Positions 1 through 7,859 of a DNA stretch of 36,899 nucleotides are shown one piece after another. The position numbers were made by a program, and so were the translations under genes. Within the stretch, counting starts at the first letter, position 1. The number at the start of each line of letters is the position of its first letter. Source of the DNA: Acidimicrobiaceae bacterium (GTDB lineage Bacteria > Actinomycetota > Acidimicrobiia > Acidimicrobiales > RAAP-2); the NCBI GenBank assembly GCA_027306755.1, contig DAHUZE010000060.1, positions 1 to 36,899 of the forward strand. Direction: 5' to 3'. Under the pieces are notes generated by a model. That model searched no databases. It was not told the origin of the DNA and worked only from the letters and a program-made list of their open reading frames with translations.

Positions 1-1
1 G

Positions 2-508
2 GTGGTGCTTCTCATCATGGGCATCCTGATGGCGATCGCGATCCCTACGTTCCTCGGCGTGACCTCGGTCGCGAACGACCGGTCGACCCAGTCGAATCTG
101 ACCAACGCCTTGACGTCTGCCAAGTCCCTGTACGCGCAGGCCGCCGGCTACGTCACACCGGCCAAGATGACCACGGACCTCAAGAAGGCCGAGCCCGAGT
201 TCACCTACGTGACGGGTCCGAGCCCGGCGCAGGCCACCCTGTCGGTCTACACGACGGGTACCGGGACAACGACGACAACCCTGGGCACCAAGCTGGTGCT
301 GGCCGCGTTCATGACAAAGACGAAGGTGTGCTGGTTCGCCATCGACAACGAGTCGGGCACAACGGCGGGCGTCACCTACGGCTACACAGCCGCACTGACC
401 AAGACAACCTGCAAGGCCACAACGGTCAAGACAAAGACAACGGGAACGAAGGTTGCCACATCGTTCGAGTACGGCCCCAGGTGGCCGACAGCGCCGGCCG
501 GGAAGTGA
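2..508 (+). CDS. pilA: Type IV pilin (PilA-like), 5' end cut by window
   Basis: The frame is open from the first bases and begins inside the conserved hydrophobic N-terminal helix of a class III pilin (VVLLIMGILMAIAIPTF), so the leader peptide and the processing-site Phe lie before the window. The globular part is Thr/Lys-rich. It has two cysteines, one in KVCWFAID and one in KTTCKATT near the C-terminus, placed as for a pilin D-region disulfide loop. In the family this is the fibre subunit, processed by a prepilin peptidase and assembled by PilB and PilC, both of which are encoded further on. A strong hairpin 40 bases downstream suggests that it ends its transcript. The family call is sure; major versus minor pilin cannot be decided from the fragment. 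Confidence 0.88.
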   Translation: MVLLIMGILMAIAIPTFLGVTSVANDRSTQSNLTNALTSAKSLYAQAAGYVTPAKMTTDLKKAEPEFTYVTGPSPAQATLSVYTTGTGTTTTTLGTKLVLAAFMTKTKVCWFAIDNESGTTAGVTYGYTAALTKTTCKATTVKTKTTGTKVATSFEYGPRWPTAPAGK

Positions 509-548
509 TCCGGGCAGTCCGCTGCACCGTCTGACGTGACGACCGAAC

Positions 549-571
549 GGGCCCCCACGGTGTGGGGGCCC
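549..571 (+). terminator. Rho-independent-like hairpin after the pilin gene
   Basis: A perfect 10-bp stem (gggcccccac / gtgggggccc) with a 3-base loop lies 40 bases after the pilin stop. Only a short pyrimidine run follows, as is common in high-GC actinobacteria. It would lie inside the next ORF if that ORF began at the track start (536), which argues for the ATG at 617. Confidence 0.75.
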
Positions 572-616
572 TTCCGCGTCGCCGTTGGTTGTCCGAATGG
601 GGGGAGTCCGAGGACC

Positions 617-1957
617 ATGGACGCAGGAGCAGGCTCCGTCCCGACCCGCGCGCACCTGATCGTCGCCGGCGTAGCCGTGGTCGCCACCGGGATGGCCTAC
701 ACCCTGCTGTGGGGACCCGTCGTCCTCCACGTTCCGGTCTGGGTGGTCCCGGGTGACATCTGGGGCACGTTCCGTGACGCCCACATCGTCGGCTGGGGCG
801 GAGAGGGAATCCTCTACGCGTCGGACGTCCAACGCCTGACCGGGTACATCAGCCTGCCGGGGATGCCAGCACTGCTGGCGCCCGTCGCCATGCTCTCAGG
901 CGCCCTGAACCTGAGCGAGTCCCTTCCACTGACGCTCTCCCATCCGTCGGCCTGGCTGTTGCTCGGACCTGTGGAGATGGCGCTGGGTGCCAGCGTGCTG
1001 TTCCCGTTGGACGCCGTGGCGGCGCGGCTGGGGCTGCGGGGCAGGAGGCGGGCACTCCTCGTGTGGTCTGAGGCGGCGCTGATCTGGCCGGTGGTCACCT
1101 TCTGGGGCCACCCGGAGGACCTGATCGCCCTGGGCTTGGGCCTCTACGCCCTCAGGGACGCACGGGACGGAGCCTGGCGCCGCAGCGCTCTGCTGCTCGG
1201 TGCCGCCATCGCCTTCCAGCCGCTGGTGATCGTGCTGGCGCCCCTGGTGCTGACCAGTATCCCGTGGCGCCGGTGGGGGGCTGCGATCGGGCTGTCCGCC
1301 GGCCCCTCATTGGCCCTCCTCGCAGCGCCACTCGCCCATGCCTGGAGCACAACGGTCTCCCTGTTCGCCAACCAACCCACGTACCCGTCCTCGAACCACC
1401 CGACGCCGTGGGTGGCGCTCTCCACGGTGCTCCAGCGTGCATCCCGGGTGCACGGTGCCGTCGTCAGCTCCGCCGCGGCCGGGCACTATTCGATGCATCC
1501 CGCGGTCGGGACCCTCGGGGAGACGGTGGCCGGAGGACCGGTGCGCCTCGTTCCCATCGCCCTGTCGGTGCTGGCCGCCGTGTACGCCAGGTGCCGCCGG
1601 ACAGAGCGCGCCCTGTGGGCTCTGGCCGCCGCCTGCCTTGCGCTCCGGTGCCTCTTCGAGGCGGTGATGACGCCGTACTACGCCGTCCCGGCACTGGCTG
1701 TGGGCATCGCACTGGCAGCGGCGCTTTCCTCGAGGCGCTTCCTGCTGGCAGCCGCCGGCGCCGCGTGGTGCACCTGGCTCGGCTACCGCAACGCAGGCAC
1801 GTGGGGCTACTACCTCCCGGTGGTGACCACGCTCGTGTGGACGCTGGCGAGCGGTTGGCGGCTCAGCACCGCCCCGGCGACACCGTTGCATGCCGGGAAC
1901 AGGGATGACGAGGAGCCGGCGCCCGAGCCCGTGGCTCCGGTGAGGGTGGGGGCCTGA
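617..1957 (+). CDS. Polytopic membrane protein, GT-C/GT87-like glycosyltransferase candidate
   Basis: This 446-aa protein has about ten hydrophobic segments. Its layout resembles GT-C fold polyprenyl-phosphate-sugar transferases of the GT87/DUF2029 type. There is an early extracytoplasmic loop with acidic residues (GDIWGTFRDAH), then a central pattern of loop, helix, short basic turn and helix (FWGHPEDLIALGLGLYALR followed by RRSALLLGAAIAFQP) that recalls the family's central region. The ATG at 617 was chosen because it follows a gggggagt-type purine run and lies beyond the terminator hairpin; the track start at 536 would translate through that hairpin. If it is a GT-C enzyme, a role in glycosylating pilin or the cell envelope would suit its position, but that is inference. 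Another polytopic membrane family remains possible. Confidence 0.5.
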   Translation: MDAGAGSVPTRAHLIVAGVAVVATGMAYTLLWGPVVLHVPVWVVPGDIWGTFRDAHIVGWGGEGILYASDVQRLTGYISLPGMPALLAPVAMLSGALNLSESLPLTLSHPSAWLLLGPVEMALGASVLFPLDAVAARLGLRGRRRALLVWSEAALIWPVVTFWGHPEDLIALGLGLYALRDARDGAWRRSALLLGAAIAFQPLVIVLAPLVLTSIPWRRWGAAIGLSAGPSLALLAAPLAHAWSTTVSLFANQPTYPSSNHPTPWVALSTVLQRASRVHGAVVSSAAAGHYSMHPAVGTLGETVAGGPVRLVPIALSVLAAVYARCRRTERALWALAAACLALRCLFEAVMTPYYAVPALAVGIALAAALSSRRFLLAAAGAAWCTWLGYRNAGTWGYYLPVVTTLVWTLASGWRLSTAPATPLHAGNRDDEEPAPEPVAPVRVGA

Positions 1958-1963
1958 GCTCTC

Positions 1964-1979
1964 AGCCGCTGGAGCGGCT
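1964..1979. terminator. Small inverted repeat between convergent genes
   Basis: agccgct / agcggct is a 7-bp stem with a 2-base loop, located exactly between the ends of the GT-C-like gene and the convergent pilMNO operon. It could serve both directions. There is no T-tract, so the assignment is weak. Confidence 0.3.
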
Positions 1980-2227
1980 CAGCAGGCGGCGCCGCTGCTG
2001 TTGGTCGGGTCGAACGGGTCCCGCGTCGCCCCGCACTGAGGCAATGTGACTGTCTTCGCGGGGTTCGCGGCGCGCGTGGAATGCGATGCGGTCAGGACGG
2101 CCGCAGGATGCCGGGGAGCCGCCGCCGAGGTGATCTGCAGCCCGACGGTGGTGCCACCGGCTGCGCCCACCAGCACGACCAGTGCCAGTGCCGTGGCCCT
2201 GTGTCCGGAGAATCTGTGGTTTCGCAT
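1979..2227 (-). CDS. Small membrane-anchored protein closing the pilMNO operon
   Basis: This is an 82-aa protein. The start (ATG at 2227) is set by the strong upstream gacgggagg ribosome binding site; the longer track ORF out of 2869 is a shadow of pilO in another frame. It has a basic N-terminus (MRNHRFSGHR), one transmembrane or signal segment (ATALALVVLVGAAGGTTVGL), then a short polar tail with two cysteines (LPQCGATRD and the final AAC). It lies 38 bases after PilO, so it is probably the last gene of the operon. No family was recognised. The position recalls PilP in Gram-negative operons, but there is no lipobox and no PilP-like sequence. Confidence 0.6.
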   Translation of the reverse strand: MRNHRFSGHRATALALVVLVGAAGGTTVGLQITSAAAPRHPAAVLTASHSTRAANPAKTVTLPQCGATRDPFDPTNSSGAAC

Positions 2228-2265
2228 GCGCGCCTCCCGTCTCGGTTGCCGTTGTGCGGCGTGGC

Positions 2266-2853
2266 TCACCCTGCAGCGCTCGCGGCCTGCGACGTGAAGA
2301 TGGCCAAGGCAAAAGTGGCAGAGAGCTGGGTCGAACGGTTGGTGCCAGGGCCACCCCCGGTGATCGAGATGCTGTTGATGTCCGTGAGGCGCGGCAGGTT
2401 GTAGATGGCCTTCATGAACGTCACCAGGTGGTTGTATGTGCCCTTGACGTCGGCGGAGATCGGGATGGCGAGGTAGGAGGTCCCCGTGGCGGTGACCGGC
2501 GTCCCCGGCTGAAGCGACGAGATGCTGACCCCTGCCGCGTTCCCGGCGCTCGAGAGCGTCTGGATGTATGTGTACAGGTCCTCGCTCGTCGGGACGAAGC
2601 CCTTGAGCTTGGAATCGATGGCCTGGATCTGGCCGACGTGGTGGGATTCCTGGCGGACGCGCTGGAGCTTTGCCTGATCGAGCACCACGTTCTGCTGGAG
2701 CGTCGCCTTCTGGGTCTCGAGCGACGAGAGCTTGTGGGTCTGGGGAAGGAAGAAGGCGAACAACCAGACCAGCATCACCACCACCAAACCGGCAGCACCG
2801 ATCAGGACGAGCGGCTTCTTCGCCACGCTGAGCACTTGCGACGCCTTGGTCAT
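2266..2853 (-). CDS. pilO: Type IV pilus inner-membrane alignment protein PilO
   Basis: The product has 195 aa: a short cytoplasmic N-terminus, one transmembrane helix (PLVLIGAAGLVVVMLVWLFA), a coiled-coil stretch (HKLSSLETQKATLQQNV...) and a ferredoxin-like periplasmic-type domain. This is the PilO family layout. In the family it pairs with PilN and links cytoplasmic PilM to the assembly platform. Its ATG overlaps the stop of the PilM-PilN gene by 4 bases (ATGA) and has a gaggag ribosome binding site, so the two genes are translationally coupled. Family assignment rests on domain order, length and operon position. Confidence 0.85.
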   Translation of the reverse strand: MTKASQVLSVAKKPLVLIGAAGLVVVMLVWLFAFFLPQTHKLSSLETQKATLQQNVVLDQAKLQRVRQESHHVGQIQAIDSKLKGFVPTSEDLYTYIQTLSSAGNAAGVSISSLQPGTPVTATGTSYLAIPISADVKGTYNHLVTFMKAIYNLPRLTDINSISITGGGPGTNRSTQLSATFALAIFTSQAASAAG

Positions 2854-4538
2854 GGGATTCGCTCCTCAAACTGCTTCAGGCGCTGCGAGTGGACGGCGTT
2901 CGTGATCTGGAAGGTGACCGGGAAGCGCACGCCTGTCGAGGCGGAGGCGACCGACCCGCTCAGGGACACGTTGGCCAGACCGGGCGACTTGGCCATGGCC
3001 AGGCCGAACTGGGTCACCTCTGTCAGGTTCTTGGTGGCCACTGTGGTCGTGCCGAGGGCGATGTCCTTAGAGCTTGCACCCGAGCCACCAGTTGTGGGTG
3101 GGGCTCCTCCGACCGCACCTTCAGGTTTGGACGCCTGCATGTCGAGATTGCCCAGCACTGAGCTGGCCGGGAGGTACTGACCGAACTGGTTGAGCACCAC
3201 CAGCCAGTCCACCTCGTTGGCCACCAGCGGCTTCAGCTGGCCCTGGAGCGCCGTTACGTCGTTGCCCAGGCGGACGGCCTTGTCGTACTTGGGGATCTGG
3301 ACGGTGGTGATTGTCTGCACGGTGGACTGCAGCGCGGATACCTGATGTTGCGCCGAGCGAACCGCCAGCACCCTCCAGGCGCTCAGGGCGGCGAGGATGA
3401 CGAGGACCGCGACGCCCGCGACCACGAGCCCCTTCCGGATCGTGCGCTCGGACCGCCTCGCCAGTACGTCCTGAGGCATGAGGTCGAACCGGGTGCGCGT
3501 CGGCCCGTTGAGGGCGAGTCCCAGGGGAACGGCCAGCGTCGGATTGATCTGCTCGGAGTCTGTGGCCGAGATCCCCAGCCGGCTCACGTCCACGAACGAC
3601 AGCGGGGATGCCTCGAGCACCGGCAGGTCGAGCCCGTCCTGCACCTTGGGCAGCAGCCCGGCGGTCCTGGAGGCTCCGCCGGTCATGAGGACGCGGACCG
3701 GAGGGGTCCGGCCCGGCTGCGTCGAGTAGTAGCGGATCGAGTTGTGGATCTCGGCGGCAAGCTCGTCCACCGTGCGGTTGACCGCAGACACCGCCGTTGG
3801 GTCCTGCGGTCCGGACATGCCCAGCCGGCGCTTGGTCAGCTCGGCGTCGGCGAACGGGATGTCCAGCGCAGCGGACACGGCCTGGGTCATGGCGTCGCCA
3901 CCCAAGTCGATGGTGCGGACGAAGAGGAGCGTGCCGCCCTGGTGGACGATCACCATGGTCAGGCCGGCGCCTACGGAGACGACTGCCTCGGGCTCGGTCT
4001 CCGAGCCGGGAAGGGTGAAGGCCCGGGACAGCGCCGCCGTGTCCAGGTCGATGGCGATCGGCTCGAGACCCGCGTCCTCCACGGCGGCCAGGACGCCGTC
4101 GATCAGGTCCCGGTGGGCAGCGGCGACGAGCACACGGATCAGCGGCATGCCGTCGCCGTCGGCAGTGCGAGAGATGACCGTGGAGGCGAGCGACGTCCGG
4201 TCGATGGGGAACGGGACGACGTCCTCGGCCTGCAGGGTCACGGCGGCGTTGAGCTCCTCGGGGGGGAGCGGAGGCAACTCCATCTCCCGGGTGATCGCCC
4301 GCAGGCCCGCCACCCCCAAGTGGACCTGGTTGGTCCGGAACCCTCCTTCACGCCAGAGCCGCCGCAGGGCGGCGCTGACCTGGACGGCGTCGCGCACCTC
4401 GCCGTCAACGATGGCGCCGTGGGGCAGGCCGACCTGACCGTAGGCCTCGAGGGACGGCTTGCTGCCGTTGTCCACGACAAGCTCGACGGCTCGAAGCGCG
4501 CTGGTTCCGATGTCGAGCCCGACGATGCGCTGTGCCAT
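2850..4538 (-). CDS. pilM: PilM-PilN fusion protein of the type IV pilus
   Basis: This 562-aa protein holds two pilus components. Residues 1 to about 346 are an actin-like PilM: the start is RIVGLDIGTSALRAVEL, the middle has PPLPPEELNAAV and QAEDVVPFP, and the nucleotide-binding end has VLMTGGASRTAGL. From about residue 348 the sequence becomes PilN-like: the short PilN-type cytoplasmic peptide RTRFDLMPQD, a transmembrane helix (KGLVVAGVAVLVILAALSAW), a coiled coil, then a periplasmic-type domain. PilM normally binds that same N-terminal PilN peptide, so here partner and ligand are covalently linked. The ATG at 4538 is preferred because AAGGGGG lies 9 bases upstream; a GTG at 4544 is the alternative. 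It is the first gene of the operon with pilO. Confidence 0.85.
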   Translation of the reverse strand: MAQRIVGLDIGTSALRAVELVVDNGSKPSLEAYGQVGLPHGAIVDGEVRDAVQVSAALRRLWREGGFRTNQVHLGVAGLRAITREMELPPLPPEELNAAVTLQAEDVVPFPIDRTSLASTVISRTADGDGMPLIRVLVAAAHRDLIDGVLAAVEDAGLEPIAIDLDTAALSRAFTLPGSETEPEAVVSVGAGLTMVIVHQGGTLLFVRTIDLGGDAMTQAVSAALDIPFADAELTKRRLGMSGPQDPTAVSAVNRTVDELAAEIHNSIRYYSTQPGRTPPVRVLMTGGASRTAGLLPKVQDGLDLPVLEASPLSFVDVSRLGISATDSEQINPTLAVPLGLALNGPTRTRFDLMPQDVLARRSERTIRKGLVVAGVAVLVILAALSAWRVLAVRSAQHQVSALQSTVQTITTVQIPKYDKAVRLGNDVTALQGQLKPLVANEVDWLVVLNQFGQYLPASSVLGNLDMQASKPEGAVGGAPPTTGGSGASSKDIALGTTTVATKNLTEVTQFGLAMAKSPGLANVSLSGSVASASTGVRFPVTFQITNAVHSQRLKQFEERIP

Positions 4539-4788
4539 CCCCACTAGCCCCCTTGCCGAGTGGGACGGCCATTCGACCGTTCCACCTCACCGGATCCCGC
4601 CGATGAGTGCATCCCCAAAACTTTCCCCAGTGCTGCAGTGGTGACGCAGCGTTGCAAGCCTACTGCCTTTGCGACCAGGGGTCGTGCCACTGCGCGGCCG
4701 CTGCCAGCCGCCGGTGTGGCCCGGCGCCGCGCCGGCCCGGCGCCGCTCCGTCCGCCGCATCGGGGTTCTGCGAGGCGCCGCCTGCCCG

Positions 4789-4794
4789 TAGGAT
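4789..4794 (+). promoter_or_regulatory. -10-like TAGGAT, leaderless start of the carboxyltransferase gene
   Basis: TAGGAT lies 8 bases before the ATG at 4803, with no Shine-Dalgarno sequence between them. Transcription would begin at or next to the start codon. The 258 bases between pilM and this gene show no other convincing gene. Confidence 0.55.
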
Positions 4795-4802
4795 GCGCGG
4801 GC

Positions 4803-6158
4803 ATGGCGTCGGTGGTCGCGACAGGACGGTCGGTCTCGGTTCGCTCCGGCGTGGACGGCACCGTGGCGGTCGGGGTGGAGCTCTTGGAGGGCCGGCGGAT
4901 CGTGCACGCCCGGACGTCTTCGGACTACCGGCGCGGTGCCCTGGCCCGGCACGACGGCGAGAGCCTCACCCGCGCCGCCCAGCTGGCCAGGGAGCTGCGG
5001 ATCCCGCTGGTGCTGGAACTGTCCTCCAGCGGCGCCGACGTCTCGGTGGGGATCGACGCTCTCCATGGCTGGGGCGGTGCGGCAGCCGCGGTGGCCGCCT
5101 GCTCGGGCATCGTCCCGGTGATCGCCGCCGCCGTCGGGCCGGTGGTGTCGGGGCCGGCCCTCCTCCTGGGTCTCGCCGATCTCGTGATCATGGCTCCCGA
5201 GGCCGTGGCATTCGTGTCAGGCCCGGCGATGGTCGCGGCATTCACCGGCGTCCGACTGGCGCCACGGGAGCTCGGCGGGGCCGCCGTCCATGCCACCGCC
5301 AGCGGGCTGTGCGCCATCGAGGCCGACGACGTGCTGGACGCCGTGGCCGAACTGCTGGAGTTCCTCCCCGACCACGCGGATGAAGAGCCGGCGGTCTTGC
5401 CGTCCGGGGACCCGGGCGACCGGCTGGCTCCAGAGCTCCGGACGGTCATCCCCCCGGCAGAACGTGCCTCCTACGACGTGCGGGACGTGATCAGGGCCAT
5501 CGCCGACGACGGGGCCTTGTCGGAGGTCTGGATGCGGTGGGCCCCCCAGCTGGTGACCTCCTTCGCCCGGCTCGGAGGTCGAGCTGTCGGGGTGGTGGCC
5601 AACCAGCCGCGTTCCCTCGCCGGCACCCTGGACATCGCGGCGTCCCAGAAGGGCGCCCGCTTCGTGCGGCTCTGCGACGCTTTCAACCTGCCGATCATCA
5701 CGCTGGTGGACACGCCCGGCTTCCTTCCAGGCAAGGACCTGGAGTGGCGGGGCATGATCCGCCACGGCGCGGAGCTGGTCTTCGCCTACGGGGAGGCGAC
5801 CGTGCCTCGCCTGTGCGTGGTCCTGCGCAAGGCGTTCGGCGGCGCCTACATCGTCATGGACTCCAGGGGGCTTGGGAACGACCTCTGCGTGGCGTGGCCG
5901 CAGTCCGAGATCGCCGTGATGGGCGCCCCCGGCGCCGTCCAGATCCTGCACCGTCGGACAGCGCCGGCAGATCGGGTGGCCAAGGAGGCCGAGTACCGCG
6001 AGCAGCTGCTCACGCCGTGGGTGGCCGCCGAACGCGGCTTGGTCGACGAGGTGATCGATCCGGCGGAGACGCGGATCATCCTTCACCGCGCGCTTCGGGC
6101 GCTGGCCACGAAGCGGGAGCTGCTCCGGGGGCGCAAGCACGGGGGGGGCCCGCTGTAG
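4803..6158 (+). CDS. Acyl-CoA carboxylase carboxyltransferase (beta) subunit family protein
   Basis: This 451-aa protein is of the AccD/PccB carboxyltransferase family, which transfers a carboxyl group from carboxybiotin to an acyl-CoA in the cytosol. The C-terminal half is typical: DTPGFLPGKDLEWRGMIRHG, then AYGEATVPRLCVVLRKAFGG and VMGAPGAVQILHRR. The N-terminal half has crotonase-fold signals but is shorter than the usual family (about 510-530 aa) and starts directly at a leaderless ATG. The track ORF upstream of 4803 covers the promoter region and was discarded. No biotin-carrier or biotin-carboxylase subunit is encoded nearby, so substrate and partners are unknown. It lies between pilus genes with no evident functional link. 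Confidence 0.85.
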   Translation: MASVVATGRSVSVRSGVDGTVAVGVELLEGRRIVHARTSSDYRRGALARHDGESLTRAAQLARELRIPLVLELSSSGADVSVGIDALHGWGGAAAAVAACSGIVPVIAAAVGPVVSGPALLLGLADLVIMAPEAVAFVSGPAMVAAFTGVRLAPRELGGAAVHATASGLCAIEADDVLDAVAELLEFLPDHADEEPAVLPSGDPGDRLAPELRTVIPPAERASYDVRDVIRAIADDGALSEVWMRWAPQLVTSFARLGGRAVGVVANQPRSLAGTLDIAASQKGARFVRLCDAFNLPIITLVDTPGFLPGKDLEWRGMIRHGAELVFAYGEATVPRLCVVLRKAFGGAYIVMDSRGLGNDLCVAWPQSEIAVMGAPGAVQILHRRTAPADRVAKEAEYREQLLTPWVAAERGLVDEVIDPAETRIILHRALRALATKRELLRGRKHGGGPL

Positions 6159-6275
6159 TTCCCGCTAGCAACCATTTCCGCAGGTCAAGCGTCTCTTTTG
6201 ACTTTCCGGTTCATCGTCACGAAACTGCAATGTGACCCATAGCTAATCCACACGTCGCAGGGGCATGATGGGCAT

Positions 6276-6590
6276 GTGAGTGCAACGAGTCCCGATGCAC
6301 CGCTCGTGCTCGAGTCGTGCCACAGCACGTGGCTCTTCGACACCGGGCGCATGCGGTTTCGCCGGATCCTGAAGGGCCTCGATCTCGACTCCCGGCAGGC
6401 CTCCACTGCGTGGAGGCCCTACTACGGACTCGAGACGGACCCGATGTCGGAATCCTTCGTGGTGCTCTTGAACCCCGAGGGGACCCGGCTTCTGCGATCC
6501 TGGAGGCACGTGGAGCGCTGCCCGCAATGCGGCGGCGAGGCCACGGCGGAGCTGTCGATTGACCAGCTTCGCAGCGCAGCGTTGAGCTGA
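6276..6590 (+). CDS. Conserved-looking small CxxC protein of unknown function
   Basis: This 104-aa soluble protein has no recognised family. The sequence is well structured rather than low-complexity: an N-terminal STWLFDTGRMRFRRI segment, a central WRPYYGLETDPMSESFVVLL, and a C-terminal CPQCGG motif that could bind metal only as a dimer or with other ligands. The GTG start at 6276 overlaps the stop of a four-codon ORF (MMGM, 6265-6279) in a GTGA arrangement. The hexamer CATGAT lies 6 bases before the GTG. A stable hairpin follows the stop, so it is probably a single-gene transcript. The upstream gap of 117 bases is noticeably A/T-richer than its surroundings. Confidence 0.65.
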   Translation: MSATSPDAPLVLESCHSTWLFDTGRMRFRRILKGLDLDSRQASTAWRPYYGLETDPMSESFVVLLNPEGTRLLRSWRHVERCPQCGGEATAELSIDQLRSAALS

Positions 6591-6603
6591 CCAGTGTCAA
6601 CAA

Positions 6604-6632
6604 GCCGCCTTCGCCGGTGAGGCGACGGCGGC
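6604..6632 (+). terminator. Hairpin terminator after the CxxC protein
   Basis: gccgcc-t-tcgcc and ggcga-c-ggcggc form an 11-bp stem with one mismatch and a ggtga loop. It begins 13 bases after the stop codon at 6590. There is no T-tract, which is normal for hairpins in such high-GC DNA. Confidence 0.55.
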
Positions 6633-6741
6633 GCCCGTCACGAACCGAGCGACAGCGCGGCCGCGGTGGCCGTCCCGCGGGATCGGCCTGAACGCGTCCG
6701 TCCCGTTGCGCCCAAGGCAACGGCGCCCGCCCCGGCGCGAA

Positions 6742-6747
6742 TATCCT
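6742..6747 (+). promoter_or_regulatory. -10-like TATCCT, leaderless start of pilT
   Basis: TATCCT sits 6 bases before the GTG at 6754 with no ribosome binding site. This selects the GTG over the ATG at 6706 used in the ORF track, since the latter would lie upstream of the promoter. Confidence 0.55.
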
Positions 6748-6753
6748 TGCGGC

Positions 6754-7851
6754 GTGGACCGACGCGATCTGGACCGGCTGCTCTCGCTCCTCAGTCAGTG
6801 GGAAGCGTCTGACCTGCATCTCAAGGCCGGCGTGGGACCCCGGGTGCGCATCGACGGAGAGCTGCAGCAGATCGCCAACGAGCCGCGATGCACCCCGGAT
6901 GACACCGAGGTCGTGGCCCGGGCCATCATGTCGCCGGAGGTGGCCGCCGTCTTCGACAAGAACCACGAGGCGGATTTCGCCTATTCGGTGGGCGGGGTCG
7001 GCCGGTTCAGGGTGAACGCGTACTTCCAGCGCAGCTCGGTCGCTCTTGCATTCCGCCGAGTCCTCTCGAACCCGGGGTCGGTGAGCGATCTGGGCCTGCC
7101 GCCCGTGATCAGCAAGCTTGCGGAGGAGCGCCGGGGGCTGATCCTGGTAACCGGGCCGACCGGATCGGGCAAGACCACCACGCTGGCGGCGATGATCGAC
7201 CACATCAACCGCGGCCGCACCTGCCACATCATCACCATCGAGGACCCGATCGAGTACCTGCACAACGACCGGATGGCCTCCATCAGCCAGCGTGAGGTCG
7301 GGTTCGACACCAATTCCTTCCCGTCGGCGATGCGGGTCGTCCTGCGCCAGGATCCTGACGTCATCTTCGTAGGAGAGATGCGGGACATGGAGACGGCCGC
7401 CGCTGCCCTGACGGCAGCCGAGACCGGTCACCTGGTGCTCTCGACGCTCCACACCATCGACGCCACCGAGACGATCTCGCGGGTGGTGGACTTCTTCCCG
7501 CCTCATCAGCAGAAGCAGATCCGCACCTCGCTTGCCGGGTCGCTGAAGGGGACGATCGCCCAGCGGCTGGCGCGGCGGGCCGACGGCCAGGGCCGGATCC
7601 CGGCGGTGGAGGTGATGGTTGCCAACGGGCGGATCCGCCAGTGCATCGAGGACGTCGAGCACACCAGCGATATCGCCGACATCATCGCCGACGGCGAGTA
7701 CTACGGCATGCAGACCTTCGATCAGAGCCTGGCCCAGCACCTGGCGACGGGCTCGATCTCCCTGGATGAGGCACTGGAAATGGCGACCAACCCCCACGAC
7801 CTGCGGGTCACGCTGGAGCGCCGGGGCCTGGTCCGCACCGGAAGGGCGTAG
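6754..7851 (+). CDS. pilT: Type IV pilus retraction ATPase PilT
   Basis: The product has 365 aa, the normal PilT length. It starts with the PilT N-terminal domain (SDLHLKAG), then Walker A GPTGSGKTTTL near residue 134, an Asp box (TIEDPIEY), Walker B VIFVGEMRDMETA, and the His box GHLVLSTLHT. The C-terminal segment has the PilT-type MQTFDQSL motif. In the family it forms a hexamer that depolymerises the pilus and powers retraction. It is a single gene facing the convergent aldehyde dehydrogenase with only 8 bases between the stops. A second, larger PilT-like protein is encoded in the pilB operon, so this is the canonical copy. Confidence 0.95.
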   Translation: MDRRDLDRLLSLLSQWEASDLHLKAGVGPRVRIDGELQQIANEPRCTPDDTEVVARAIMSPEVAAVFDKNHEADFAYSVGGVGRFRVNAYFQRSSVALAFRRVLSNPGSVSDLGLPPVISKLAEERRGLILVTGPTGSGKTTTLAAMIDHINRGRTCHIITIEDPIEYLHNDRMASISQREVGFDTNSFPSAMRVVLRQDPDVIFVGEMRDMETAAAALTAAETGHLVLSTLHTIDATETISRVVDFFPPHQQKQIRTSLAGSLKGTIAQRLARRADGQGRIPAVEVMVANGRIRQCIEDVEHTSDIADIIADGEYYGMQTFDQSLAQHLATGSISLDEALEMATNPHDLRVTLERRGLVRTGRA

Positions 7852-7859
7852 CGAGGGGG

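Noticed and set aside
1979-2869. 296-aa minus-strand ORF covering pilO and the small operon gene
   Set aside because: Only its last 82 codons, from the ATG at 2227 with its own ribosome binding site, look real. The rest is another frame of pilO.
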